Shown here: positions 1 to 8,683 of the stretch, in pieces
How positions within the stretch are numbered: position 1 is the stretch's first letter
How the letters are laid out: the number at the start of each line of letters is the position of its first letter
Assembly (NCBI GenBank): GCA_020344415.1
Contig: CP070825.1
Location: forward strand, 3,046,429 to 3,094,890
Direction: 5' to 3'
Length of the DNA: 48,462 nt
Source of the DNA: Candidatus Aminicenantota bacterium
GTDB taxonomy: Bacteria > Acidobacteriota > Aminicenantia > Aminicenantales > Aminicenantaceae
Position numbers and translations under genes: made by a program
Notes under the pieces: model-generated
What the model was told of the DNA's origin: nothing
Database searches by the model: none
What the model saw: the letters and a program-made list of their open reading frames with translations, nothing else

Positions 1-354
1 ATAAGAGTAATATATTACCCACGAGAATCTTTAATATAATTGGCTATACAATATTTTAAATATGGAAGAGGAAGATGTTATACAACTTTGAAACACAGAA
101 AATTTACCTCATTTAGACAAATAGGACCCATTATTATTGTCGTAGGCTTGTTTTTTTCGATACTCTTAAGCCTTAGGAATATTCTGTTTCTCCTTTTTCC
201 CTTTTTTTATCTCTCCGGACTGTTCACGATCGCGCTTGTTAGCTGGTCAAAGAAAAAAATCCCCTTTAAACAGCAAGCTCTGATTTGCCTTGCATGGGGA
301 ACAATGCATATATGTTGGGGGATGGGGTTTTTATCTGGCTTGTTCTTCCAATAA
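1..354 (+). pseudogene. GT2 glycosyltransferase (ExoA-like), 3' part, in-frame stop
   Basis: This is the C-terminal end of a family 2 glycosyltransferase of the ExoA/succinoglycan type; the catalytic domain lies before the window. Reading from base 1 gives a stretch containing YYPRESLI, then TAA at 37-39, then LAIQYFKYGRGR in the same frame. That matches the family's Y-x-PR-x-SL...QYF-x-YG-x-GR segment without a gap, so the stop replaces one residue. Two hydrophobic segments follow (near IIIVVGLFFSILLSL and LFPFFYLSGLFTIALV), then a third containing HICWGMGFLSGLFF, as in ExoA-like proteins. A TTG at 40-42 opens the remaining frame, but starting there would discard the enzyme. Inference: pseudogene or a sequencing error. 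Product class is fairly sure; sugar specificity is unknown. Confidence 0.65.
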
Positions 355-376
355 AATCTATATCAACATTAATTAA

Positions 377-1207
377 ATGAGGAATAAATATTACATTTTT
401 TTTATAGCATTCTTACCTCTTATTAGTCTCTGCAGCAACATTCAAGCTTCTGATAAGAGGCCTTTAAAGAACAGAGTTTTATCTTTATCAAGAGGGACAA
501 TTACGTCATATGAGTCTTCAAAAGACACAGAAAAATGGTCAGCAAAAAATTTAATAACAGAAAGAAGTCATCGTGGATGGCGATCGAAAGAAAATGAGCC
601 TTTCCCTCATGTTATAATATTCGAATTAGCCGGTAATGCTAAAATTGATATTTTAAGATTCAACAATATTGCACATGAAGCTGCATACCCTGGAGTATCT
701 TCAAAAGAAGTACAGGTCGAATTCTCAACAGCCAGCTCCGAATCAAATTATGAATATATTGGGTCTTTTATTCTTGAAAAAAGCACAAAATTCCAAGAAT
801 TTTCAATACAGGAAACAACCGCACGCTGGATTCGACTATCTATCAAGAGTAATTATGGACATCCTAATTACACAGAATTAAACAAATTTGAAGCCTGGGG
901 GATATTCGAATTTAAAATTTTCCGGGTTATATCATATTCCATATGGATTCTGGGTATATCAATAATTTTATCAGCCTTTGGCTACTATGAATTTTCTGCA
1001 TACGTACAGAAAAAAAAAGTAATGGAGACTTTTAAAAAAACCTCCTTCAAAGCAACAATCCTTTTAGGGTTAATTTTAATGTCCTTAGGAATTTGCCTTT
1101 CTGTACATAAGCTATGGTTATCAATAATCTTGGGTGGGACAACAATTCTGCTGATATTCTATTTTGGCTTAATCATCAGGCCAGAGTTGATTAATAAGAA
1201 GAAATGA
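377..1207 (+). CDS. Membrane protein with F5/8 type C (discoidin) domain
   Basis: A 276-residue exported protein. Residues 1-24 look like a signal peptide (hydrophobic run FFIAFLPLISLC). Residues about 45-175 read as a galactose-binding-like F5/8 type C domain: W54-SAKNLI, GWRS at 67-70, PHVIIFELAG, KEVQVEFSTAS, ARWIRLSIKSNYG at 149-161 and a closing FEAWG. Three hydrophobic segments (about 183-207, 223-246, 248-269) follow, so the discoidin domain should face outside, held by a membrane hairpin. Discoidin domains usually bind glycans or cell surfaces. Inference: it binds or retains the polysaccharide made here. It starts 22 bases after the GT2 relic. No catalytic residues are recognised. Confidence 0.7.
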   Translation: MRNKYYIFFIAFLPLISLCSNIQASDKRPLKNRVLSLSRGTITSYESSKDTEKWSAKNLITERSHRGWRSKENEPFPHVIIFELAGNAKIDILRFNNIAHEAAYPGVSSKEVQVEFSTASSESNYEYIGSFILEKSTKFQEFSIQETTARWIRLSIKSNYGHPNYTELNKFEAWGIFEFKIFRVISYSIWILGISIILSAFGYYEFSAYVQKKKVMETFKKTSFKATILLGLILMSLGICLSVHKLWLSIILGGTTILLIFYFGLIIRPELINKKK

Positions 1208-1275
1208 TGACTTATGCGTAGTTACAGATAATTATTTACTGACCGAAGTCTTTATTATTCATAGAAAAAGATATT

Positions 1276-2277
1276 ATGATAAAAATCGGACAAAAATGGA
1301 TAAAAATCCTATTAGGAACAAGTGTAACAGCGCTTGCTCTGTGGTTAAGTTTTAGGAAGCTTGATTGGGAAGCACTAGGGGAAGCTTTCTCCAATATTAA
1401 TCTCTTCTGGATAATTCTAGCCCTGGTCAACACAATTTTTTCTGTCTTTATTTTAGGGTGGCGGTGGCAAATTTTGTTACAGCCAGAAGAAAAAATTCCT
1501 CTAAATAGTCTATTCCGACTGAACATAATCTCCCAATATACAAACATCATCATGCCAGCTCGTTTGGGTGAAGTTGTAAGAGCCTATCTAACAACGAAAC
1601 AATATAAAGTTTCCGGAGGCTATGTGATCGGGACTATCGCAATAGAAAAAATCCTCGATTTCCTTATTTTTGTCCTCTTCTGGATCTCGATTCCAGCTAT
1701 CCTCGCTATAGAAATAGAGTTTAAAGGATATAAAATCGCTCTTTTTTTTTGTGCGTTAATAGCATGCTTTCTGATAATAATAATCATTTGGCCAAAGATA
1801 CTCCTTAAAAGGATAAGTCTTTTCTCGCGTTTTTTGCCAACGAAATTACGACAGGCCTTTCAAGGCTTTTTTGAAAAAAGCTTCAAAGCTTTCAGCCAAT
1901 TCAGAAGTATAAAAACATCGACCACTCTTATTTTTTTAACTTTTGTCCTAATTGGAGCACAGGTTTTAACTAATTTTCTATTATTTAAGGCTTTTGATCT
2001 GAACCTTTCTTTTTGGGTGGGGCTAGTTGTTCTTCTTGCAATTCAAGTCGGGAATATCCCACCTTCTGTTCCAGGGAAAATAGGCGTTTTTGAATATGCT
2101 GTAATATTAGCTCTTGCTGCATTTGGAATCTCTAAAAGTCACGCTTTGAGCTACGGAATCTTGCTCCACCTAGTTGCGTATTTACCCAAAATTTTGCTAG
2201 GGTTTGTCTTCATCGCTACAATGAAAGAATTTGGAATTAAAAAGATGAGGATCAAGCAGGAAGAAATTGTAGATTAA
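1276..2277 (+). CDS. LPG-synthase-TM / UPF0104 flippase-like membrane protein
   Basis: A 333-residue polytopic protein matching the lysylphosphatidylglycerol synthase transmembrane domain family (YbhN/AglD-like, UPF0104). Visible signatures are RLGEVVRAYLTTKQ, where the GE-x-x-R is the family hallmark, an EKILDF segment, and near the C-terminus the loop NIPPSVPGKIGVFEYAV, corresponding to the family's P-G-x-G-x-x-E. About seven or eight membrane segments are apparent. There is no cytoplasmic aminoacyl-transferase domain, so it is the stand-alone form, often found in polysaccharide and polyprenyl-glycan loci and suspected of lipid translocation. It lies 21 bases before a phosphoglycosyltransferase gene, which suggests shared transcription. 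Family is confident; function is inferred. Confidence 0.8.
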   Translation: MIKIGQKWIKILLGTSVTALALWLSFRKLDWEALGEAFSNINLFWIILALVNTIFSVFILGWRWQILLQPEEKIPLNSLFRLNIISQYTNIIMPARLGEVVRAYLTTKQYKVSGGYVIGTIAIEKILDFLIFVLFWISIPAILAIEIEFKGYKIALFFCALIACFLIIIIIWPKILLKRISLFSRFLPTKLRQAFQGFFEKSFKAFSQFRSIKTSTTLIFLTFVLIGAQVLTNFLLFKAFDLNLSFWVGLVVLLAIQVGNIPPSVPGKIGVFEYAVILALAAFGISKSHALSYGILLHLVAYLPKILLGFVFIATMKEFGIKKMRIKQEEIVD

Positions 2278-2298
2278 TAGATAAAGAGTACAAACAAA

Positions 2299-3711
2299 AT
2301 GGCAGTTAAACAGAGGTTCAAAAGGACATTTCCCATTTTAATTGGCGATTTGTTTATTATTCTCTTTTCTTATGTGGCAGCCTACTATTTACGGTTACAA
2401 TTTGGAGCGCTTCCTCGCTTCAGCGAAATAATTCCTTTGCCGTTTTTACTTTTGATGACTTTGAGTTACCTTGCTATTTTTTATTTCTTCGACTCGTATA
2501 AACTCGAGAAAAGTTATTTTACAGTAAATTTCTTTGGAAGAATATTTTTTAGTGTACTTGTTGCAGCAATTTTTACTTCCTTCTTAAAATATGGGCTTTT
2601 TCTATTTCCTATCGGACGGGGAATTCTGTTCTTTGCTAACCTCATCATCCTTGTTGCCATATTTCTTTGGAGAGGATTCTGTCACAAATTATTTAAATAT
2701 CTGATAAAACCAAAAAGACTAATCATTATAGGCGCTGGGAAGACAGGACAAGAAATAGCTAAAGTTATCGACTCTACAGTCAGTGACTTTGAGATCTTAG
2801 GTTTCTTAGATGATGATGAAGGCAAGAAAGGAGAATATTTTCCGGCGCTTCAATTAAAAGTATTGGGTTCAACAGATAAAATTCCAGATTTGGTCGAAAA
2901 TCACGAAACCGACCAAATTGTTATGGCTGTACCTGAGGAAAAGAATCCTCAATTAATAAAAAATATATTAAAGACACGTCTAAAAGGAATCCCTGTTATT
3001 GATGTTCCTGAGATGTATCAGATCTTAAAAGAAAAGGTGCCCCTCCGCTACATAAAAGATGACTGGTTTTTGAAACAAGATGGAATTGAGCGTTCAGGGA
3101 ATATTTTTGTAATCAGAATCAAAAGATTAATAGATATATTCATATCATCTCTTATTTTTCTAGCAAGTTTACCTCTTTGGCTGTTAGTAGCACCCCTCAT
3201 AAAAATCAATTCCAAAGGACCTGTTTTTTATACTCAAAAAAGAGTCGGAAAAAATGAGTCAATTTTTTCATTATTTAAATTTAGGTCGATGATCGAAAAA
3301 GCAGAGAAAGGTGAAGCACTCTGGGCAGATGAAAACGATAAAAGGATTACCCTAACAGGGAAAATCCTCCGCAAACTGCATCTGGATGAATTGCCACAAG
3401 TCTGGAATGTCATCAAGGGTGAAATGAGTCTCGTGGGTCCTCGGCCAGAAAGGCCTGAATTTGTAGAAAAACTCAATAGAGAAATCCCCTATTATTCATT
3501 TCGACACTTTATAAAGCCGGGGCTGACCGGGTGGGCTCAGGTCAATTTTCCTTACGCGTCATCTCTGGAAGATTCACGTGAAAAACTGGAGTATGACCTG
3601 TATTACATTTCGCATATGAACTTATTTCTGGATTTCAGGATTCTTCTGAAGACAATAAAGAAAGTTCTCTTCAGAAGGCAAGAGAAACCAGAAAAATTGC
3701 AAAAAAAATAA
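2299..3711 (+). CDS. Polyprenyl-phosphate hexose-1-P transferase (EpsB/WcaJ type)
   Basis: A 470-residue initiating polyisoprenyl-phosphate sugar phosphotransferase. Residues about 10-125 hold four or five membrane segments. Residues about 138-240 form a Rossmann-like CoA-binding domain starting LIIIGAGKTGQEIAKVI. From about 275 comes the bacterial sugar transferase domain: a re-entrant hydrophobic helix, QKRVG, FKFRSM, the catalytic Asp-Glu pair in LDELPQ (D363-E364), GPRPE (380-384) and KPGLTGWAQV. The RPEFVEKL...IPYY..RH motif resembles the EpsB/WcaJ branch more than WbaP. The reaction expected is transfer of hexose-1-phosphate from a UDP-sugar to undecaprenyl phosphate on the inner face of the membrane. 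A terminator follows directly, so it ends this transcription unit. Confidence 0.9.
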   Translation: MAVKQRFKRTFPILIGDLFIILFSYVAAYYLRLQFGALPRFSEIIPLPFLLLMTLSYLAIFYFFDSYKLEKSYFTVNFFGRIFFSVLVAAIFTSFLKYGLFLFPIGRGILFFANLIILVAIFLWRGFCHKLFKYLIKPKRLIIIGAGKTGQEIAKVIDSTVSDFEILGFLDDDEGKKGEYFPALQLKVLGSTDKIPDLVENHETDQIVMAVPEEKNPQLIKNILKTRLKGIPVIDVPEMYQILKEKVPLRYIKDDWFLKQDGIERSGNIFVIRIKRLIDIFISSLIFLASLPLWLLVAPLIKINSKGPVFYTQKRVGKNESIFSLFKFRSMIEKAEKGEALWADENDKRITLTGKILRKLHLDELPQVWNVIKGEMSLVGPRPERPEFVEKLNREIPYYSFRHFIKPGLTGWAQVNFPYASSLEDSREKLEYDLYYISHMNLFLDFRILLKTIKKVLFRRQEKPEKLQKK

Positions 3712-3750
3712 AACGGCAGCATCAATAATATCTCTTTCTTAGCATCCAAG

Positions 3751-3778
3751 ATGTCCTCGGTAGGAGGACATTTTTTTT
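3751..3778 (+). terminator. Intrinsic terminator after the first sugar transferase
   Basis: A perfect 8-bp stem, ATGTCCTC (3751-3758) and GAGGACAT (3764-3771), closes a 5-base loop GGTAG and runs into eight consecutive T. It lies 40 bases after the stop of the sugar transferase gene and ends that transcription unit. Confidence 0.9.
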
Positions 3779-3810
3779 ATAATTTCTCAAAAAGAGAAAG
3801 GTAATAAAAA

Positions 3811-5034
3811 ATTATTAAAAAGAAAATTTTCTTTTCCTGGCTCTGGGTAGCTCTCTGTTCTGTTTCCATCTTCTTAATTGTTCCTATAGCCAGATCTATC
3901 CAGAAGTTTGTCTCCGAAAAATGGAGTAGAGAAGTATTTGGCTATTTTGTTTTGGTTATATTAGCTATAGGGTTTTTTAGTTTACTTTATTATTTGATTT
4001 TTAAGCTTAAAATCCGGGCTGCATCAAACTACATATGGCTTTTTCTTATAATGGGAGCTTACGTGTACTTTACGTTGAAACTTTGGAGAAACCCAGAAGA
4101 AGCCATCCATTTCCTTGAATATGGACTCCTGGGATTTTTCCTCTTTAAAGCACTGAGTAATCATATTAGAAACAAGAGTATCTATCTAACAGCAACTCTG
4201 TTCGCCCTCTCAATCGGAATCCTAGATGAAGCATTGCAGTGGGTAATCCCTTTGAGGATTTGGAGCTTTCGCGATGTAGGGCTTAATGTTTTATCCGGGG
4301 GATTATTCAAATTAGCTATATGGCAGGTAGTGAAGCCTAAAATTATCTCCGGAAAAGCAAATTGGAAATCTTTCAAGATATTTACTTCTATATTTGCTTC
4401 TTGCCTTATACTTCTGGGATTATGTGCATCAAATACTCCTCAACGCGTTTTTCGCTATACGAATAAAATCCCCTGGTTATCTTACCTTCAAAAGGAAGAG
4501 CCTATGAGTGAATTTGGGTACAAGCATAAAGACCCAGACATAGGTGTTTTCTATTCCAGATTTAGTCCTAAAAGCATAAAGAAGATAGATAATCTCAGAG
4601 GACACCTGTGTGCACAGATATTGAATAAATCGGTAAACAAAAATTATCAGCAGTTCATAAGAGAATACAGCGCAACTACTGACCCTTTCATGCATGAGCT
4701 TCGCGTCCATATTTATCGCCGGGATGCACTTTTTAACAAAGGTAAATCTACTTCAAACCTAAATAAAAAGAAAAATTCCTATTTCATTGCCTATAAGGAA
4801 AACCTCATATTAGAAAAGTATTTCAGCAAAAGCATAGAAAATTCGGTTTATCGATGGAATAAAGATACGCTTCGAGAGATAGAGGTATTAATAGATAAGA
4901 GCAAACACTACGAGAGTCCTGTCAGTGCTAATGTCTTTACAACTTTTTCTGAAAAAGCTATGTGGATTGCCATCATAGGAGTGATATCCTTTCTTGTTTT
5001 AGTTAATTTTGTTTTTCATTTAAGAAAGAGATAA
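3811..5034 (+). CDS. VanZ-like membrane protein, probable ATT start
   Basis: The N-terminal half is VanZ-like: EEAIHFLEYGLLGFFLFKAL, then GILDEALQWVIPLR and a DVGLNVLSGG segment, the conserved H-F-x-x-Y, DE-x-x-Q and D-x-x-x-N positions. The C-terminal half (after about residue 180) is a soluble region not recognised, ending in one more membrane segment. The first ATG/GTG/TTG in frame is TTG at 3952, which would cut off a membrane helix (FFSWLWVALCSVSIFLIV) that VanZ proteins normally have. The frame is open back to a TAA at 3805, and ATT at 3811 sits nine bases after AGAAAGG (3795-3801), so an AUU start giving 407 residues is proposed. The role of VanZ-like proteins in glycan loci is unknown. 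Confidence 0.7.
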   Translation: MIKKKIFFSWLWVALCSVSIFLIVPIARSIQKFVSEKWSREVFGYFVLVILAIGFFSLLYYLIFKLKIRAASNYIWLFLIMGAYVYFTLKLWRNPEEAIHFLEYGLLGFFLFKALSNHIRNKSIYLTATLFALSIGILDEALQWVIPLRIWSFRDVGLNVLSGGLFKLAIWQVVKPKIISGKANWKSFKIFTSIFASCLILLGLCASNTPQRVFRYTNKIPWLSYLQKEEPMSEFGYKHKDPDIGVFYSRFSPKSIKKIDNLRGHLCAQILNKSVNKNYQQFIREYSATTDPFMHELRVHIYRRDALFNKGKSTSNLNKKKNSYFIAYKENLILEKYFSKSIENSVYRWNKDTLREIEVLIDKSKHYESPVSANVFTTFSEKAMWIAIIGVISFLVLVNFVFHLRKR

Positions 5035-5035
5035 G

Positions 5036-5085
5036 GGGGATAGTCCCTTTCTTCCTTCTGATAAAATGGGACTGTCCCCTTTTTT
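5036..5085. terminator. Bidirectional terminator between convergent genes
   Basis: GGGGATAGTCCC (5036-5047) pairs with GGGACTGTCCCC (5068-5079) over 12 positions with a single G-U wobble on the plus-strand RNA, followed by a run of T. It lies between the VanZ-like stop and the convergent GT-C stop and could serve both. The same GGGGACTGTCCCC core recurs at 44885-44911. Confidence 0.8.
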
Positions 5086-7027
5086 ATTTTAATACTTTTG
5101 ATATATAGACATAGTTTCCGCCGAATTCAAATTCTTTAACCATTTTAAATTTATGACCGGATTTCTTTTCATCTCTCAAATCATCTATCAATGATTCGCT
5201 AATATATTCAGAGGTCCATTTTGCAGAAGGGAACATAAAATAATCTATGTTGTTCTTACTGCAGTAAGCATGAAGATTCCCAAAGGTCTGCTCGTCTGGA
5301 TACTTCCACATTGTTATATCGAAATTCTCTTCGGCTTTTAACTTATATTGTTGATTTAAGGCATTATATTTGTAGGCGTAAAAATTAACAGGAGTTGGTC
5401 CAAATGCTGCATGAAATCTTGTCTCCTGCGAAAAATTCTTACTTACATAAGACAGAGCTTGGTCATAGGGAGCATACCTTGATTTTATCTTATAAAACAT
5501 GACTAATCTTGAATCTATTCCTGTATATTGAGGCGGAATCACCGAGCTGCAGAGAAAAAGCAATAAAAATAAAAAAACAGTGGCCATCACTCCTGCTGAC
5601 TTCTTTCTAATTTTTTCAAGGCAAGCAAAGATAACTGCCGAAGCAAATATCGCAACAGAAGGGCTAAAATAAGAAGCAAATCTGAATATCATATATTGTC
5701 GTCTATACATATATGCATCTGAAGTGATCAAAATATAAACAAGAAAAAAGAGGACTAAAAAATATTTGAAAAGCCAATCCCGTTTCCATCCCATGCAATA
5801 AACAAGGGATATAACCAAAATCAAAGCTAAAAACAAACCAGTGGTCTTAGGTAAACCTTTAAGATAAATCAGAACAATGTCCATATTCAGCCAATTCTTT
5901 ACACTAAAATGATATTCCCTCCCGGGTAAAAATTTCGTAATAACTAACCAGGGAATTATAGGAACTAGCCCGATCCACGTAAACTTGAGATAATAAGAAA
6001 ATCTGCTCCAAAATTCCCTGTCAAATTTTATGTGTCCTCTCAGGAAAAGAAAAATCCAGATCACTGCAATCATTATCAAAAGTGGTCTTTTGTAGAGAAA
6101 AGCCAAGCTAATAGAGAACACCGTTAATATGAAATCTCTATGAGTGTGAAACTTCAGATGACGCATAAAAAAGTAACTCACCAGAATCATAAAAAACATT
6201 GTCCCAGATGCCAGCCTGCCATCATTCGCGAAAGATATCACCAGAGGCAAACAGAGAAATGTCAAGGCTGCAAAAAGAGCTTCTCTCCTCTCTCTGTATA
6301 AAGAAACCGTCTTAAACAAAAAAACAGCAGCCAGAAGAGTAAAAATAAGCTGGGGAAGCCTCACGATAAACTCGCTCGGAGAGAATAATAAATATGTGAA
6401 AGTGTGAATGAGCTTGCTTATAGGTGGAAATCGATGCATCCTTATACTATACGGAAATCTCAAGACAGAAATAAAATAAACAATGAAGAAGATTGAAAGG
6501 CCTGCGATAAGCAGATACTTATTTTTAATAATACCGGCAACTCTCGACTTCAGTCTGACTCTTCTTACAACAATAAATATCATTATTAGGAAAACAACCA
6601 ATAATTTAAAAATCCAGTGAAAATCAATCGGCAAAAGATGTCCGACTTTGATGTTAATCATTTTTAAAATCTCAAGCCCGTTGTTCGCGTGATACCCCTC
6701 GTCTCCTCTTGTCCTTAACGGCATTAACATCGGGTAGATCTGCAGGACAGAAAACAATAAAAACACAGCCGTCAATATTTTATTACTGCGGAGGAATGAA
6801 AATATGCTGTCCTTATTTATATTGAATAATTTTTCTTTTACATAAGGAACATTCCACTTATAGAAGAGTCCCCCATTCATAAGAAAAAAGGCCAACAGCG
6901 CAACATAGATTAGAGCCCTATTTGCAGTCGAGACAGGAAACAGCCAAGATGGAAAGAACAGGTAGAAGAAGATCCATATAATGAAAAATGCAAGAAAATA
7001 CTCTTTGTTTAGAGCGGTTTTAGTCAT
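5084..7027 (-). CDS. GT-C membrane glycosyltransferase (family 39-like)
   Basis: A polytopic protein of about 647 residues. After two N-terminal membrane helices, a first large loop contains RTRGDEGYHANNGLEI, the D-E pair typical of the catalytic loop of family 39/ArnT-type glycosyltransferases, which use polyprenyl-phosphate sugars on the outer face of the membrane. Around a dozen helices follow, then a C-terminal non-membrane domain of about 130 residues. The longest frame begins with TTG at 7039; the ATG at 7027 is preferred because it is four codons on and gives MTKTALNKEYF. It is convergent with the VanZ-like gene and divergent from the methyltransferase. Donor and acceptor are unknown. 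Confidence 0.8.
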   Translation of the reverse strand: MTKTALNKEYFLAFFIIWIFFYLFFPSWLFPVSTANRALIYVALLAFFLMNGGLFYKWNVPYVKEKLFNINKDSIFSFLRSNKILTAVFLLFSVLQIYPMLMPLRTRGDEGYHANNGLEILKMINIKVGHLLPIDFHWIFKLLVVFLIMIFIVVRRVRLKSRVAGIIKNKYLLIAGLSIFFIVYFISVLRFPYSIRMHRFPPISKLIHTFTYLLFSPSEFIVRLPQLIFTLLAAVFLFKTVSLYRERREALFAALTFLCLPLVISFANDGRLASGTMFFMILVSYFFMRHLKFHTHRDFILTVFSISLAFLYKRPLLIMIAVIWIFLFLRGHIKFDREFWSRFSYYLKFTWIGLVPIIPWLVITKFLPGREYHFSVKNWLNMDIVLIYLKGLPKTTGLFLALILVISLVYCMGWKRDWLFKYFLVLFFLVYILITSDAYMYRRQYMIFRFASYFSPSVAIFASAVIFACLEKIRKKSAGVMATVFLFLLLFLCSSVIPPQYTGIDSRLVMFYKIKSRYAPYDQALSYVSKNFSQETRFHAAFGPTPVNFYAYKYNALNQQYKLKAEENFDITMWKYPDEQTFGNLHAYCSKNNIDYFMFPSAKWTSEYISESLIDDLRDEKKSGHKFKMVKEFEFGGNYVYISKVLK

Positions 7028-7039
7028 TTTTTGCGTCAA

Positions 7040-7443
7040 ACAAAGTTAATTTTTTGAATGGCAAAAAAGCACATCTCGAGGAATAACCAGCCATGCCTGA
7101 ATCTACTAATATTCGCCCTCGCAGTTCATTCGATTTTTCATTTTATGGCAACGTTGTAATCTATCACTTTGACTGAATGAGAATTTTAAATCATTTTAGC
7201 GTCTTATCGCAAATTGACCAGAGGTGTTCGTTTCAAGAAAACTCACCAAAATGTCAGATCTTCCGTTGTTGACTCATTTTTTTGAGTTTGATAAGGTTTG
7301 CAGACGGTGCCAGTGAACTGCAATAAGATAAAATCGTGAGGAATCTAGCGCCACCACAAAAACGAAGTTCTTATCGTTAAGAAATAATCTTTCAATGAAG
7401 AGATTCGGTTATGACTAGCTGACGATATAACGGAATAATACTG
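7040..7443. other. 404-base divergent intergenic region
   Basis: No coding region is supported here. It separates the divergent GT-C and methyltransferase genes and should hold their promoters. A possible plus-strand promoter is TTGACT (7269-7274), 17 bases, then TAAGGT (7292-7297), a poor -10 match. ACTCA/TGAGT (7272-7276 and 7283-7287) form a small inverted repeat over a T-rich loop. The nearby ATGTCAGATCTTCCGTTG loosely resembles the TGTCAGRCCTTGACA repeat seen at 8430 and 19157. Confidence 0.4.
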
Positions 7444-8376
7444 ATGATTAGACGAATATTAAGGTCATTAAAAATTGTAAAAGTGCTCTCCATCAAAAAA
7501 AATCACTTAGTGCTGGAAATCGGATCTGGAGCAAATCCATTATTAAGGTCTGATGTCTGTATGGACAAATATCCTTTTGTAACAAAAAAACACAGGACAA
7601 GTTTATTGCATATTAATGTCGATGAAAGACCGTTTATAGTCGGCGATGCTCAGTCACTGCCCTTTTTAAATAATTCCTTTGATTTTATTATTGCCCGCCA
7701 TGTATTGGAACACCTAGTGCACCCGGATAAGTTTATTGCTGAAATAAAACGAGTCGGTAAAGCAGGTTACATCGCTTCACCATCGCCCTTTATCGAAATA
7801 TTGCATGGAGGATTTCAGCACTGCGCAGAAAATATACCAGAAGATATCATATCAGAACTGCACCATGGAACAGGAACACCAGGTCATAAATGGTTTATTG
7901 CAGGAAAAAAAAACACAATCTTTATGGCGGCGAAATCAAAGAATATTTATAGTATATATCTATTATTAGGGTATTTTATAAAAAAACGCACTAAGTACAG
8001 CAAGAGGTCATTCTCAAAAAAAAACAGGGGCTGGATGGAGACAATAATATTTTGGGAAAATGACTCTATTAATCTTTTTATTTTAAATGATATTGACGAG
8101 GAACATAAACTAGATGAAAAAATTGATGTGAGTGCATATATTAAAGGTCTTGGCTCTGTAGAGAAGAAAGACACATTAAAGAAAAGAATGAAATCAATTT
8201 TGAGAAAGCAAATTTTTGCAACAAAAAAGAAATATGAGATATATGAATTACTAGCCTGTCCGATATGTAACCGAAATATAAAAAAGAATAATGGGTATTT
8301 GGTATGTGAAGCCTGCGGCAAATTCCCTGTGGTCAACAATATACCAATCTTGCTTCCAGAGGCCTTAATGAAGTAG
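7444..8376 (+). CDS. SAM-dependent methyltransferase with C-terminal zinc ribbon
   Basis: A 310-residue class I methyltransferase. Motif I is VLEIGSGANPLL (about residues 23-34), the acidic ribose-binding position lies near CMDKYP, and DAQSLPF...FDFIIARHVLEHL marks the Methyltransf_11-type motifs II and III. A C-terminal Trm112-like zinc ribbon begins YELLACPICNRNI and continues CEACGKFPVVNNIPILLP, giving two C-x-x-C pairs. This pairing of domains is common in glycan loci, where such enzymes may O- or N-methylate sugars, but the substrate cannot be read from the sequence. It is a single-gene unit after a long intergenic region. ATG at 7444 is the first start and leaves all motifs intact. Confidence 0.8.
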   Translation: MIRRILRSLKIVKVLSIKKNHLVLEIGSGANPLLRSDVCMDKYPFVTKKHRTSLLHINVDERPFIVGDAQSLPFLNNSFDFIIARHVLEHLVHPDKFIAEIKRVGKAGYIASPSPFIEILHGGFQHCAENIPEDIISELHHGTGTPGHKWFIAGKKNTIFMAAKSKNIYSIYLLLGYFIKKRTKYSKRSFSKKNRGWMETIIFWENDSINLFILNDIDEEHKLDEKIDVSAYIKGLGSVEKKDTLKKRMKSILRKQIFATKKKYEIYELLACPICNRNIKKNNGYLVCEACGKFPVVNNIPILLPEALMK

Positions 8377-8429
8377 GCCGCATATCCCTACCTCTCACCA
8401 CGCTTTTTTTATTGAGCCCTTCGTCGAAA

Positions 8430-8444
8430 TGTCAGACCTTGACA
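8430..8444. repeat. Quasi-palindromic repeat TGTCAGACCTTGACA
   Basis: Fifteen bases, TGTCAGACCTTGACA, near-identical to TGTCAGGCCTTGACA at 19157-19171 just upstream of the REP transposase relic. Both are preceded by CAAAT- or CGAAAT-like bases and followed within ten bases by ATCCCT or TTATCCCT. The outer TGTCA/TGACA arms are inverted. Probably a dispersed transposase-linked element. Confidence 0.6.
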
Positions 8445-8621
8445 AATAAATCCCTAAAGATTAAAGTATCAAAAATATTGTGCTAAAAATAAAAAGGCCT
8501 CACATGGAACAATTTCTAAGAATTGAGGATAAAGTCTTATTTCAGTACGCAAGCTCCCTAGGCAAAAAAATCCAAGACGTTTGTTGATAGAACAGACTGA
8601 TGAGAGAGGTCGGTTTCTTGT

Positions 8622-8643
8622 GGCGGTAGCCTGCCTTTTTTTG
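8622..8643 (+). repeat. GGCGGTAGCCT-T7 repeat
   Basis: GGCGGTAGCCTGCC followed by seven T and GTAATT. A near copy, GGCGGTAGCCTATC then six T and GCAATT, lies at 20374-20393. The core can fold as GGCGG/CC(T)GCC over a TAG loop before the T run, so it may act as a weak terminator. The rest of the stretch 8377-8621 shows no gene. Confidence 0.5.
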
Positions 8644-8683
8644 TAATTTGAAAGAACAAAAAAACACACAATCTAAAAAAACA

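Noticed and set aside
3952..5034. VanZ-like protein starting at TTG 3952
   Set aside because: This would remove an upstream in-frame membrane helix and has no ribosome binding site; ATT at 3811 fits better.
7947..8339. 130-codon minus-strand frame
   Set aside because: Shadow of the methyltransferase gene, whose motifs and zinc ribbon are clear on the plus strand.
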